Source of the DNA: Paenibacillus oceani
Lineage (GTDB): Bacteria; Bacillota; Bacilli; Paenibacillales; NBRC-103111
Length of the DNA: 64,000 nt
Direction: 5' to 3'
Assembly (NCBI RefSeq): GCF_014705615.1
Contig: NZ_JACXJA010000009.1
Coordinates: 1 to 64,000 of the forward strand
This document shows positions 44,966 to 54,393 of this stretch, in pieces. Position numbers and translations under genes: made by a program. Numbering within the stretch: the first letter of the stretch is position 1; each line of letters begins with the position of its first letter. The notes under the pieces were generated by a model that had not been told where the DNA came from, ran no database searches, and was given only the letters and a program-made list of their open reading frames with translations.

Positions 44966-47900
44966 ATGAAAAAAACGATGAGCTGTATGCTGACTGTCTT
45001 TATGCTATTTAGTATCCTATCGATTCAGCCTCCAGCAGCCTATGCCGAGGTTACCGGGCAAACATCCGCAACAGTCAACCTGCTGACCAATCCGGGCTTC
45101 GAGCAAACGGCGGCCAATTCGGCGTGGACGGGAGGAATCGCAGCGGCCGATTGGACGCGGTATGTGTTCAGCGGAACGCCTGCCTATGCCGTAGACAACT
45201 CCGTTGCCCGTACCGGCGGCAAATCGGTAAAGATCGAGGCGGGCTCCACCGCCCGGGGAACGATTTTCCAGCAGATCAATTCGGTGGTGAAAGGCAAAAC
45301 CTACAAAATCAGCGGTTGGATGAAAACGGAGAATGTCTCGAACAAAGCTTTGGTCCGCTTTCAGATCGGCCGGACTTCAGGCGGCAACGTTCTGGTCAAC
45401 ATGGCTGAAGCGAAAGGAACGACGGACTGGACCTATTTCGAGCAAACGACGAAAATCCCGGACAACGCGACCACTCCGTCTTGGCTGAAGATCGAAGCAT
45501 TTTTGGAAAACAGTACCGGCAAGGTGTGGTTCGACGATTTTGAGGTGATGGAGTGGAAAGGGGTGCAGGGCGTAACGCTCGATCCGGCCATTCAATCGCT
45601 GCAAATTGGACAGACGGTCTCGTTAACACCGGAATTGATTCCGGCCGACGCCACGAACCGCAGTGTAACATGGACCTCTTCCGATCCCTCGGTCGCGGCT
45701 ATAGACGCCGCCGGGTTGGTTACCGCCAAAGCGGCCGGTCACGCTGTTATTACGGTGCAAACCGATGAAGGCGGTTTCACGGATATGGCCGTAGTGGGTG
45801 TCGGCGCGCCTGACGGTTTGAGTGTCACTCCTTATACGGGAACGGTTCAGGAGGACGGCGAACTAAGCGGGCAACTGATCGCGACGAGCCAAGGCGGCGG
45901 CACCGCGACCTTCCGCACGGCGATCGAACCGACTAACGGGAAGCTGACCGTATTTCCAGACGGACGGTTCCTTTATTACCCGAATCCCGATTATGCAGGA
46001 ACGGATGAGTTTGCCTTCATGGCCTCAAGCGGCCAAGGAGGCCCCCGATTCGGGATCGCTTCCATCCAGGTTACCCCGGTGAACGATGAACCGAAATTGG
46101 ACCTGAAATGGTCGTCGACCGGGAAAAACACGGCTCTGAACGACAAGCTGCAGCTAGCTTCCGACAAGGACGGCGACGCCATCGTATGGCAGAAAGTAAC
46201 GGAGCCGCAGCATGGAGCTTTGCAGGTGAATCCGGACGGTACATACCTCTACACGCCCGACACGGACTTTGTCGGGTATGACGGGTTCCGCGTCGCAGCG
46301 TTGGACGGCAAAGGCGGCCGAGTGGAAGGACGGGTGCAAATCGCGGTTATTCCGGGTATCGCAGATTTGTCCGCCCAGTTCCGCAGCCGGCCGGAGTATG
46401 GACAGCATCCGCGGCTTTTGGCGGACCGCGAAGATTTCCTGCAGGCGAGGGAGCTGATCGTCACCGATATATATATGAAGGAATGGTACGAACGGCTGAA
46501 GCAGGAGGCCGAGCCGATCCTGCAAACGGCGCCTCTCCCTTATGCGTCGGCCGGTGCGAACAACTATGGGATTCGCGACCGTTTGCTGCGTACCGGATTG
46601 ATGTACCAGCTCAGCTTGGACAGCCGTTACGCGGACCGGACGATCCAGGAGCTAGAAGCGCTTGCCGGTTATGCGGACTGGGGAGCCCGTACGAATAATA
46701 TATTGGCGCTCGCCGAGCTGTCGCATGCGGTCGCTCTGGCTTACGACTGGGTATACGAGGCGATGACGCCGGCCGAACGGACGGCTATTGCGGACGCCAT
46801 CCGCGTCAAATCGCTGAATGTCGCGCTGGACTGGTATCGGGGCGTATTTACGCATAACGGAGAGTTCAACAATATTAACCTGGTTGACAACGGCAACTTT
46901 GGGTTGACCGCGCTAGCCATTATGGACGAATCGGCGCAGAATGAAGCTGCCGCCGCCGAAGTTTTGCAAGGAATATACAAGAAGCTTCAGCAGGCGCTGC
47001 GCCATTACACGCCGGACGGGGCGTGGCCGGAAGGGCCGGCTTACTGGCATTATGGCGGACAGTATTTGAGTTATATGATCGCAGCGATGAACAACGTGAT
47101 GGGAACGGACTACGGACTTTCCGGAGTTGCCGGCTTCGAGGAGTCGGGGGCGTTTCCATATCATCTGCTTGGCGAAGGCGGATATTTCGACTTTTTTGAC
47201 GGGGGAATATCGCTGGCACAGCCGGAGTCGCTCTGGTTCGCCGACTTTTTCGGCAAACCGGAGTATGCTTGGCATATCGGGGACCTCTCCCGGCGCAAAG
47301 GCGTCTACCACCCGCTGTATCTGGTCTTGTACAAGCCGGGCTTATTCGATCAAAAACCGACGGAGCTCGATCAGTTTTACTCGGCGATCGAATCAAGCTC
47401 CATGCGCAGCGCTTGGGACGATCCGGAAGCTTTGTTTGCGTCGATGAAAGGGGTCAACGAGACGCTGAAAAGCCATCACGATCTCGATGCGGGAACCTTT
47501 GTGTTCGACGCGTTGGGCGTCCGTTGGGCGATGGATTCCGGCAACGAAAACTACAATTTACCCGGATTTTGGGATTATAGGTACCAACGCTGGACGTATT
47601 ACCGTAAAAAGACTGAAGGTCACAACACGATCGTCGTGAATCCGGTACAAAATCCGGTCGTGCAGCAGGACCCGCTGGAAACGGCGCTTCGCATTCGCGA
47701 GGAATCCAAGCCGCGCGGCGCTCTGGGTATTGTGGACATGACACCCGTTTACAAAAACGACGCCGTCAGCATGAAGCGCGGCATGATGTTGACCGGAGAC
47801 CGGACCCAACTGATCGTTCAGGACGAAATGAAGCTGAAAACGGCGTCCGAGCTATACTGGTTCATGCATACGAAAGCTTCCATCGAGATTATCGAGAACG

Positions 47901-49639
47901 GGCGTGCAGCGATATTGAGCCAAGGCGATAAGCGATTGTACGCGAAACTGATCGAGGCGCCGGATGGCGCAGTCTTCTCGGCGATGGATGCGATAGCGCT
48001 GCCTACATCGCCCGATCCTGCGGAGCAGTCGATCAATTTCGGCGTCCGCAAGCTGACGGTTCATATGACAGACGTCCGGGAAGGCAATTTGGCTGTATGG
48101 CTGGTTCCGTTATACGAAGGCGAGCCGCTCCCGTCCTCCGTGCCTGCCTATACGCCGCTAACGGCTTGGTCGATACCGGGCGGAGACCCCGTTCCGAGAC
48201 CGGCCAGACCGGAGCTGGATACGTTAACCGTCGACGGGCAGCCGATCGCGGGCTTTAAGCCGAAAGGGACTTATTATGAAGTGTCCGTACCGTTCGAATC
48301 GGCAGCGGTGCCGGTAGTCGGCGCTTCTTCGGTTCATCCGTTCACGGTTGTACAGAGTGGGAGCGTGCCGGGAGAAGCCAAAGTACACGTTCGGTCTATA
48401 GACAACCCGAACCTGGTTAATGTGTATACCGTCCGTTTCAAAAGACTGCCGCTGATCGGCCAGCCGCCGGGGATGAGCCCGTATCCGATCGCAGCGGTAG
48501 AAGCCAGCTCGGTGCCGGAAGCCGCCCAAGGCAATACGCCGGATAAAACGATCGACGGGAACCTCGATACCCGCTGGTCGGCCCCCGGCAAACAGTGGAT
48601 CCAATACGACCTGGGCGACGTGAAGCCAGTGGGCGCCGTATCCATCGCGATCTTTAACGGAACGACGAGGAGCGCTTACTTCGATATCCAGGCGTCTGCC
48701 GACGGCCAACAATGGACGACGGTATTCAGCGGCGAAAGCTCCGGGACGACGATCCAGCCTGAGACCTTTTTGCTGCAAGGGGTTCAAGCCCGTTACATTC
48801 GCATTGTCGGCAGCGGTAACTCCGCCAACAACTATAACAGCATTACGGAAGTCGCTGTATACAGCCCACCTTCCGTTACGGGAATCGAGCTGGACAAATC
48901 CTCCTTGCAATTTACTTCGATCGGCGAGCAGGCGAAATTGACAGCCCGGGTCCTTCCGGATGGAGCGGCGAGCGGGAACGTGAGCTGGACGTCTTCCGAC
49001 TCGGCGGTAGCCGTAGTAGATGCTCAAGGGAATGTAACAGCGAGCGGTGAAGGAACGGCGACGATTACGGCCGTAACCGAGGAGGGCGGTTATAGCGCAT
49101 CGGCTTCGGTGATCTCGGATGTATACGGTCCCTCGATTACCTTCCAGATGCCGTCCGTCGTCAGGCAGACCGAGACGGTTACGCTTTCCGTCTATGCGGC
49201 CGATTCCATTACGGGAGTATCTTCGCTGACGGTGACGCTGAACGGCGTAGCGAAGCAGCCGACATTGACGGTGTCGCCGCTAGAGCTGGCCGCAGGCGAG
49301 CATCGGGTGCTGGCGACGGCTGTGGACGGCGCCGGTCATGAGACGGTGCGCGAATTCGTTCTGAGCGTCGAAACGGATGCGGGGCAGCTGATCCCGGCGC
49401 TTGAGATCGGTCATGCCAAAGGCTGGCTGAAAAATCGCGGCATTTTGCAAAGTCTGGTCGTGAAGGCGCGGCGTGCGGATGCGGCCGGAGACGATCCCCA
49501 CAAGCTTGAGCAAGCGCTGAAGCCGCTCGAGAACGAGATCCGTGCCCAGCACGGCAATGGCATCGAAGCTTCCTTTGCAGATTTGCTGTTGCACAATATT
49601 TCCTACATTCGCAGCAAGCTCACGGATTCATCCGAGTAA
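44966..49639 (+). CDS. Large secreted heparinase II/III-like lyase with Ig-like and discoidin domains
   Basis: 1557 residues from ATG 44966, which has GGGAGGAACAGG before it. Signal peptide ~1-27 (PAAYAEV). A CBM4/9-like module (~38-198), a Big_2 Ig domain (~200-275), two cadherin/VCBS-like Ig domains (~283-461), an alpha/alpha toroid (~468-828, with GAWPEGPAYWHYGGQYL), the heparinase beta-domain (~831-1075, EGHNTIVVNP), a cadherin-like beta-sandwich (~1078-1161), an F5/8C discoidin domain (~1171-1298, TIDGNLDTRWSA), a second Big_2 domain (~1300-1386), another Ig-like domain, and a helical C-terminal module beginning GWLKNRGILQSL. It should cleave an acidic polysaccharide by elimination. Substrate unknown. 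Confidence 0.85.
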   Translation: MKKTMSCMLTVFMLFSILSIQPPAAYAEVTGQTSATVNLLTNPGFEQTAANSAWTGGIAAADWTRYVFSGTPAYAVDNSVARTGGKSVKIEAGSTARGTIFQQINSVVKGKTYKISGWMKTENVSNKALVRFQIGRTSGGNVLVNMAEAKGTTDWTYFEQTTKIPDNATTPSWLKIEAFLENSTGKVWFDDFEVMEWKGVQGVTLDPAIQSLQIGQTVSLTPELIPADATNRSVTWTSSDPSVAAIDAAGLVTAKAAGHAVITVQTDEGGFTDMAVVGVGAPDGLSVTPYTGTVQEDGELSGQLIATSQGGGTATFRTAIEPTNGKLTVFPDGRFLYYPNPDYAGTDEFAFMASSGQGGPRFGIASIQVTPVNDEPKLDLKWSSTGKNTALNDKLQLASDKDGDAIVWQKVTEPQHGALQVNPDGTYLYTPDTDFVGYDGFRVAALDGKGGRVEGRVQIAVIPGIADLSAQFRSRPEYGQHPRLLADREDFLQARELIVTDIYMKEWYERLKQEAEPILQTAPLPYASAGANNYGIRDRLLRTGLMYQLSLDSRYADRTIQELEALAGYADWGARTNNILALAELSHAVALAYDWVYEAMTPAERTAIADAIRVKSLNVALDWYRGVFTHNGEFNNINLVDNGNFGLTALAIMDESAQNEAAAAEVLQGIYKKLQQALRHYTPDGAWPEGPAYWHYGGQYLSYMIAAMNNVMGTDYGLSGVAGFEESGAFPYHLLGEGGYFDFFDGGISLAQPESLWFADFFGKPEYAWHIGDLSRRKGVYHPLYLVLYKPGLFDQKPTELDQFYSAIESSSMRSAWDDPEALFASMKGVNETLKSHHDLDAGTFVFDALGVRWAMDSGNENYNLPGFWDYRYQRWTYYRKKTEGHNTIVVNPVQNPVVQQDPLETALRIREESKPRGALGIVDMTPVYKNDAVSMKRGMMLTGDRTQLIVQDEMKLKTASELYWFMHTKASIEIIENGRAAILSQGDKRLYAKLIEAPDGAVFSAMDAIALPTSPDPAEQSINFGVRKLTVHMTDVREGNLAVWLVPLYEGEPLPSSVPAYTPLTAWSIPGGDPVPRPARPELDTLTVDGQPIAGFKPKGTYYEVSVPFESAAVPVVGASSVHPFTVVQSGSVPGEAKVHVRSIDNPNLVNVYTVRFKRLPLIGQPPGMSPYPIAAVEASSVPEAAQGNTPDKTIDGNLDTRWSAPGKQWIQYDLGDVKPVGAVSIAIFNGTTRSAYFDIQASADGQQWTTVFSGESSGTTIQPETFLLQGVQARYIRIVGSGNSANNYNSITEVAVYSPPSVTGIELDKSSLQFTSIGEQAKLTARVLPDGAASGNVSWTSSDSAVAVVDAQGNVTASGEGTATITAVTEEGGYSASASVISDVYGPSITFQMPSVVRQTETVTLSVYAADSITGVSSLTVTLNGVAKQPTLTVSPLELAAGEHRVLATAVDGAGHETVREFVLSVETDAGQLIPALEIGHAKGWLKNRGILQSLVVKARRADAAGDDPHKLEQALKPLENEIRAQHGNGIEASFADLLLHNISYIRSKLTDSSE

Positions 49640-49658
49640 ACGAACAGCAGATTGGCTT

Positions 49659-49697
49659 GCCGCCCCGATTCCTTACAGAGTCGGGGCGGCTTCGTTT
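49659..49697 (+). terminator. Intrinsic terminator
   Basis: GCCGCCCCGA (49659-49668) and TCGGGGCGGC (49681-49690) form a perfect 10-bp stem; only TTCGTTT follows, so the T-run is poor but the stem is strong. Confidence 0.65.
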
Positions 49698-49802
49698 GGC
49701 CGCGTAACGCCTCAATGGAACCGCATATGACGGGCCGCCCTCTGGAGTATATAATAGAAGACAAAGATTACGTAGGGAGACCGATCAGGGAGTGATGCTC
49801 GG

Positions 49803-50759
49803 ATGAAAAAATCACAATTTCAAATGCCGGACCAATCGATGCATGTATACAAATGGGAACCGGATGTTGACGAAACGAAGCAGTCTGTACAGGGTGTCAT
49901 TCAAATCGTGCACGGGTCGTGCGAACATGCGGACCGGTATGACGGATTCGCCCGTTTTCTAGCCGGTCATGGATGGATCGTTTACGCAGGCGACCTGAGC
50001 GGACATGGACATTCCGTCTCGACTCAGGAGGACTTGGGGTATTTCGGCGAACAGGACGGCTGGAGCGGTTTGGTCAGGGAACAGCACGAGGTTGCGAAGC
50101 AAATCCGGGAGGAGCATCCCGGATTGCCCGTAGTGATGTTCGGACATAGTATGGGCTCGTTCGTAGCCCGGGATTACGCGATCCGATACGGTTCCGGGCT
50201 TGCCGGTCTTATTCTAAGCGGGACGGCTCATCACTTCAGGGGTTCCTTGCTTGCAGGCCGGTTATTGGCCAATCAGGTGATTCGGACAAAAGGCATTCGG
50301 CATCGGAGCAGTCTGTTGTACAACTTGACTTACAACTCGTTTAATAAACGATTTGAGCCGAACCGGACGGGACAGGACTGGTTAACCCGCGATCCGGCGA
50401 TCGTCGATACGTTTATTCAAGACGAGCTGTGCGGGTTTGTATTCACTGCCGGCGGGTTCCGCGATATGTTCGAAGGCTTGCTTAACATTACTAATCCCGG
50501 CCAAATCGCCCAAACACCGAAGGAGCTGCCGGTTTTCCTGCTGTCGGGTGCGGATGATCCTGTCGGGGGATTCGGCAAAATGGTCGAAAAGGCGTACAGA
50601 TCTTACCGGAAAGCGGGAATGCTCGATGTCAGGATGAAGTTGTACGAAGGGTTGCGGCACGAAATCTTGAATGAAATCGGCAAAGAAGAAGTGTACAAAG
50701 ATATCTTGACGTGGATGTCGCAAACGGTTTGCGCAAAAACGATTGGGGAGCGGATATAA
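49803..50759 (+). CDS. Alpha/beta hydrolase (monoacylglycerol-lipase-like)
   Basis: A 318-residue serine hydrolase. GHSMGS holds the nucleophile Ser near residue 118; VHGSCEHADRYDGFA forms the oxyanion-hole loop; LSGADDPVGG supplies the acid Asp and YEGLRHEILNE the His. The pattern matches the lysophospholipase/monoglyceride-lipase subfamily (Hydrolase_4). No signal peptide. AGGGAG lies before the ATG. It has its own unit between terminators. Confidence 0.85.
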   Translation: MKKSQFQMPDQSMHVYKWEPDVDETKQSVQGVIQIVHGSCEHADRYDGFARFLAGHGWIVYAGDLSGHGHSVSTQEDLGYFGEQDGWSGLVREQHEVAKQIREEHPGLPVVMFGHSMGSFVARDYAIRYGSGLAGLILSGTAHHFRGSLLAGRLLANQVIRTKGIRHRSSLLYNLTYNSFNKRFEPNRTGQDWLTRDPAIVDTFIQDELCGFVFTAGGFRDMFEGLLNITNPGQIAQTPKELPVFLLSGADDPVGGFGKMVEKAYRSYRKAGMLDVRMKLYEGLRHEILNEIGKEEVYKDILTWMSQTVCAKTIGERI

Positions 50760-50880
50760 GTCCCAACACCATGGCCGATCTGGCAAAATCCTTGCAAGGT
50801 CAAGCTGCGGCGAAATCGAAGCTCCGATCGATGCCGGCAGCCCGGCGGCACGAATTGTCACGTCACCAATATCAATCGAA

Positions 50881-50926
50881 AGGACCTCAACTTCCACGGC
50901 AATGTGGAGGTTGGGGTCCTTTTTCT
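50881..50926 (+). terminator. Intrinsic terminator (repeat family, copy 2)
   Basis: AGGACCTCAACTTCCAC (50881-50897) pairs with GTGGAGGTTGGGGTCCT (50904-50920), with two G-U pairs, followed by TTTTTCT. The flanking CAAATCGGTTCTAAG matches the sequence after the terminator at 8605, so it is a dispersed repeat reused as a terminator. Confidence 0.75.
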
Positions 50927-50975
50927 CGGGCAAATCGGTTCTAAGATTTGAGACAGCCCATGACGGTTTCCCGCA

Positions 50976-51191
50976 TTAGTTCCCGTTGGCCGGCGAAGTC
51001 TCCGCAGATTCCGCGGCACCTCTTTTCACAGAACCAGATTGGACAGGTTCATCGGAAACGGTTACGCTGCCGCTAGACAGCTTGTGAATCCCGTCGCTCG
51101 TCCCCGAAGTATAAACGTCGGAAAGCTGCTCCTTCGTTAATTCATTGCCCTCCATCGCGCTTTCGTTCCTTTCATCGCCGTTTCGGTTCAT
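50976..51191 (-). CDS. Small hydrophilic protein of unknown function
   Basis: 71 residues, acidic and Ser/Gly/Glu-rich, with ELTKEQLSDVYTSGTSDG and no hydrophobic segment. GGAGGG lies ~9 bases before the ATG, which supports it as a real gene. I do not recognise the family. It ends just after a terminator shared with the hydrolase on the other strand. Confidence 0.6.
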   Translation of the reverse strand: MNRNGDERNESAMEGNELTKEQLSDVYTSGTSDGIHKLSSGSVTVSDEPVQSGSVKRGAAESAETSPANGN

Positions 51192-51284
51192 CGGTACGCG
51201 CCCTCCATTGCTTTTGGTTGTATGGGCTTATTTTTTGCCTGACCCGGCAATTTATGCAAGAACGGTTTCATTTGCGCTCCGGAC

Positions 51285-51506
51285 TTATTTCATAAACTGC
51301 CTTGCGATATAGGCGATTACCGACAGCACTACGCTGATTACAATGCAGGTGACGACGGGAAAATAAAATTTGAAATTGCCTTTTTCGACAGCAATGTCGC
51401 CGGGTAATCGGCCAAGGTTTATAAATCGGCCGAGAAGCATCCAGATCAGCCCGATTACGATCAGCACAATTCCGGCTCCCATAAGAACCCTCGGCACATG
51501 GTTCAT
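51285..51506 (-). CDS. DUF2905 membrane protein
   Basis: 73 residues with two transmembrane helices: GAGIVLIVIGLIWMLLG at ~10-26, and a second near the C-terminus (VVTCIVISVVLSVIAYIA). Between them the conserved GRLPGDIAVEKGNFKFYFP is diagnostic of DUF2905. Function unknown. AAAGGAG is before the ATG. It is divergent from the ribonuclease J gene. Confidence 0.85.
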   Translation of the reverse strand: MNHVPRVLMGAGIVLIVIGLIWMLLGRFINLGRLPGDIAVEKGNFKFYFPVVTCIVISVVLSVIAYIARQFMK

Positions 51507-51625
51507 CCGTTCTATTCTCCTTTGATTCCTTATTATCGTATTGCAGGCTGCTCTTTCGGGTTAAAAAGGATAATCCATGGTCTCCTCATTCATAATATAG
51601 GCAACAACCTGAGGAGGGATTTTGT

Positions 51626-53296
51626 ATGGAACTGCCCGGAGAACGCCTGTTGATCGCTGCGCTCGGAGGCGTTAACGAAATCGGTAAAAATATGTACGTC
51701 CTGCAATACGGCGACGATATCGTAGTCATTGATTGCGGATCGAAATTCCCGGATGAGAACTTGCTGGGCATTGATCTGATTATTCCGGATATCAGTTACT
51801 TGCTAAGCAATAAAGACAAGGTGAGGGGAGTTGTCGTCACTCACGGGCATGAAGATCATATCGGCGGCATTCCTTACCTGCTGAAACAGCTGCAGCTGCC
51901 CGTATACGCTTCCCGTTTGACGCTCGGTTTGATCGAGATCAAGCTGAAGGAGCACGGATTGCTCCGGGAAACGGTATTGCAGCGTATAGATTCGGACTCG
52001 GAGATAACCTTCGGACCTATCCAGTGCAGTTTTTTTAATACGAATCACAGCATACCGGATTGTCTGGGAGTGGTATTCGATACGCCGGCAGGCGTCATTG
52101 TCCATACGGGCGATTTTAAGTTCGATATGACTCCGGTTAATAATCAATATCCGGATTTGCACAAAATGGCCGATATCGGCAAACGCGGCGTCCTCGTCCT
52201 GCTTTCGGAGAGTACCAACGCCGAACGTCCGGGATTTACGCCCTCCGAACGACTGGTTGGCGAGCATCTCGCAGATGCGTTCGAGAAGGCGGACCGCCGG
52301 TTGTTTGTATCCACCTTTGCGTCCAATGTGCACCGGCTCCAGCAGGTCGTCGACGCCGCGATCCAGACCGGCCGCTCGCTTGCTCTGCTAGGGCGAAGCA
52401 TGATTAACGTCGTAGCTGTTGCGCAAGAGCTCGGTTACCTTCATGTACCCGAAGGGATGCTCGTCAACCCCGAAGAAGCGGCCAAGCTTCCTCCGAATCG
52501 GGTCGCCGTCCTCTGTACCGGCAGTCAAGGGGAGCCGATGGCCGCTCTATCGAGACTAGCCAGCTCCAACCATAAACTGATGGAGATCCAGGCGGGAGAT
52601 ACTGTCATTATCGCAGCTAATCCGATTCCGGGCAACGAGCGCAACGTCGCGCGTATAGTCGACAATTTGTATACACTCGGGGCCAACGTCATTTATGGAT
52701 CCAAGAGCGAAATGCTTCACGTATCGGGGCACGGCAGCCAAGAAGAGTTGAAGCTTATGCTTACTTTGATGAAGCCTAAGTATTTCATTCCGATTCACGG
52801 GGAGTTCCGAATGCTGCATCAACATCGGATACTCGCCGAAGCGGTGGGGGTACAGAGCAACCGTATTTTCATCTTAAATAACGGAGATGTGGTCGAATCG
52901 GGCGAAGGTTATCTTCGCAAATCGGGACGCATCCCGGCAGGTCAAATTCTTGTAGACGGTCTCGGGATCGGGGATATCGGCAATATTGTACTGCGGGATC
53001 GGCGGCAGCTGTCCGCGGACGGTATCCTGATCACGGTCATCAAGTTAAGCAAGACGGAGGGGAAGCTTATCTCCGAACCGGAAACGATATCCAGAGGTTT
53101 CGTCTACGTCCGCGACTCGGAATCGCTGTTTGAAGAAGTCAATCAACAAGTAGCGACGATCGTCTCCAAAATGCATGAGGACAAAATCAACCAATGGAGC
53201 GTGATCAAGCAAACGATCAAAGATGCGTTGGGCAAGCTGCTTTACGCCCGCACGAAGAGAAGGCCGATGATCCTGCCGATCATTATTGAAATATGA
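51626..53296 (+). CDS. rnj: Ribonuclease J
   Basis: A 556-residue metallo-beta-lactamase/beta-CASP ribonuclease. THGHEDHIGG near residue 72 is the HxHxDH metal site. ALGGVNEIGKNMYV at ~11-24, TGDFKFD, and the beta-CASP segment with GSQGEPMAALSRLA complete the family. RNase J acts as 5-3 exonuclease and endonuclease in mRNA and rRNA maturation. The size is normal. AGGAGGG is before the ATG. Whether it is RnjA or RnjB or a third paralogue cannot be told here. Confidence 0.9.
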   Translation: MELPGERLLIAALGGVNEIGKNMYVLQYGDDIVVIDCGSKFPDENLLGIDLIIPDISYLLSNKDKVRGVVVTHGHEDHIGGIPYLLKQLQLPVYASRLTLGLIEIKLKEHGLLRETVLQRIDSDSEITFGPIQCSFFNTNHSIPDCLGVVFDTPAGVIVHTGDFKFDMTPVNNQYPDLHKMADIGKRGVLVLLSESTNAERPGFTPSERLVGEHLADAFEKADRRLFVSTFASNVHRLQQVVDAAIQTGRSLALLGRSMINVVAVAQELGYLHVPEGMLVNPEEAAKLPPNRVAVLCTGSQGEPMAALSRLASSNHKLMEIQAGDTVIIAANPIPGNERNVARIVDNLYTLGANVIYGSKSEMLHVSGHGSQEELKLMLTLMKPKYFIPIHGEFRMLHQHRILAEAVGVQSNRIFILNNGDVVESGEGYLRKSGRIPAGQILVDGLGIGDIGNIVLRDRRQLSADGILITVIKLSKTEGKLISEPETISRGFVYVRDSESLFEEVNQQVATIVSKMHEDKINQWSVIKQTIKDALGKLLYARTKRRPMILPIIIEI

Positions 53297-53330
53297 GCGA
53301 ATGCGGCAGCGGGGTGTATACCCAAATGAA

Positions 53331-53358
53331 TGAAGCCCTTCGACTTTGAAGGGCTTCA
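53331..53358. terminator. Terminator hairpin between convergent genes
   Basis: TGAAGCCCTT (53331-53340) pairs with AAGGGCTTCA (53349-53358) in the gap between RNase J (plus) and a small minus-strand gene. There is no clear T-run in the plus direction, so strength is moderate. Confidence 0.55.
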
Positions 53359-53403
53359 ACCGTTATTTACAACTATGAATCGTAACAGGGCTAGCCCCGA
53401 ACT

Positions 53404-53631
53404 TTACAGCCTTGCGAAGTATTGCTTAAGGTCTTCAATTAGGTCCGGCGGATACGGTTCCGTCCCGGCGGCGGTTGGAGTCCCGTCATGGGGAGTTTGT
53501 CCAGCCGTTTGGTCAATCTGCTCGACGACGGAAGCGGCAACAAATTGTGCGTTCAGCCCGTAGTGCTTGAATATAGACAACAAGTCGTCCAGATTTTTAT
53601 GGTTTTCTATTATTTCAGACAGTCTGCTCAT
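53404..53631 (-). CDS. Small conserved-looking protein of unknown function
   Basis: 75 residues; the N-terminal half is helical (SRLSEIIENHKNLDDLLSIF), then a Pro/Thr/Gly-rich linker and a helical end. GAGGTGAGAAC lies before the ATG. No family is recognised. Convergent with RNase J. Confidence 0.6.
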   Translation of the reverse strand: MSRLSEIIENHKNLDDLLSIFKHYGLNAQFVAASVVEQIDQTAGQTPHDGTPTAAGTEPYPPDLIEDLKQYFARL

Positions 53632-53819
53632 GTTCTCACCTCGTTGTTTTATTATTTGTAATCCTATTGTTTTTTATGATATTACTTTGACCAGCCGGAC
53701 CCCCTATGTAAAAGGGAGGGAAGACCGCTGCCGCTCCCAAATGTATAACTGCAGCTGCGTTACAGATACTAAACCGGAAAGGGACTAAGATCAAGTCATT
53801 TTTGCGAGGAGGAACTCAC

Positions 53820-53993
53820 ATGGCAAAGAGCAGACAGCATCAGGAAGCGCACGGAATCGGTCAAATCGAAAATCAATTGGCGCAGCAGACCGAAGCGGCT
53901 GAAGAGATTCAAGGAGGAAGCGAAGCGGATCGTAAAGTGATAGCTGCAAGCCGGGAACAGGATTCGGAAACCGAAGACGGCTTCGAAGATTAG
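53820..53993 (+). CDS. Small hydrophilic protein of unknown function
   Basis: 57 residues from ATG 53820, which has GGAGGAACTCAC before it; a longer frame from 53802 lacks a site. The protein is Gln/Glu-rich and charged, with QIENQLAQQTEAAEEIQGG and an acidic tail. It might be a small stress or spore-associated protein, but nothing decides this. A terminator follows. Confidence 0.6.
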   Translation: MAKSRQHQEAHGIGQIENQLAQQTEAAEEIQGGSEADRKVIAASREQDSETEDGFED

Positions 53994-54041
53994 CTTCGCC
54001 CAACAGGGCATGTGATAGCAGCCATTGCAAGCAACATCAGG

Positions 54042-54067
54042 ACCGCCACTCTTAATGGCGGTTTTTT
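54042..54067 (+). terminator. Intrinsic terminator
   Basis: ACCGCCA (54042-54048) and TGGCGGT (54056-54062) form a 7-bp stem, followed by TTTTTT. Confidence 0.8.
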
Positions 54068-54393
54068 GTGCTGAATAGGGCAATCAAACATGGTGCTGCA
54101 ACGGCAAAACAATCATGTTCGTAAATTTTCATTGCCTTTTAACTTCAAGGATTGTTTTGATGGACTTATTCTTACTGGGGATGCTCCTTTTGACTCATTC
54201 GATCCGCTTATGGTAGTTAAAGGTACAACGCGAATCGGCCTACCCATTTTTTTTGGAATAACGGGCTATTTTTGTTGTGCCTTATTAGTTTGCCACAGCG
54301 AATAATGGATGAGTTTTTTTGTGCTGGTCTGTAACGAGCAAACACTAAGGAACAAGCGTCTAACGACGCTTGATAAAAAGGAGTTCACTTCCT
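54068..54393. other. Intergenic stretch before MFS pseudogene
   Basis: No supported gene. CAAGCGTC-TAAC-GACGCTTG (54350-54369) is a perfect 8-bp hairpin 25 bases before the MFS start, and sits immediately upstream of its ribosome site (AAAAAGGAG). Confidence 0.45.

Noticed and set aside
50976-53993. Toxin-antitoxin pair among the small genes around RNase J
   Set aside because: The small proteins are separate, oppositely oriented, show no toxin or HTH motif, and do not overlap or couple.
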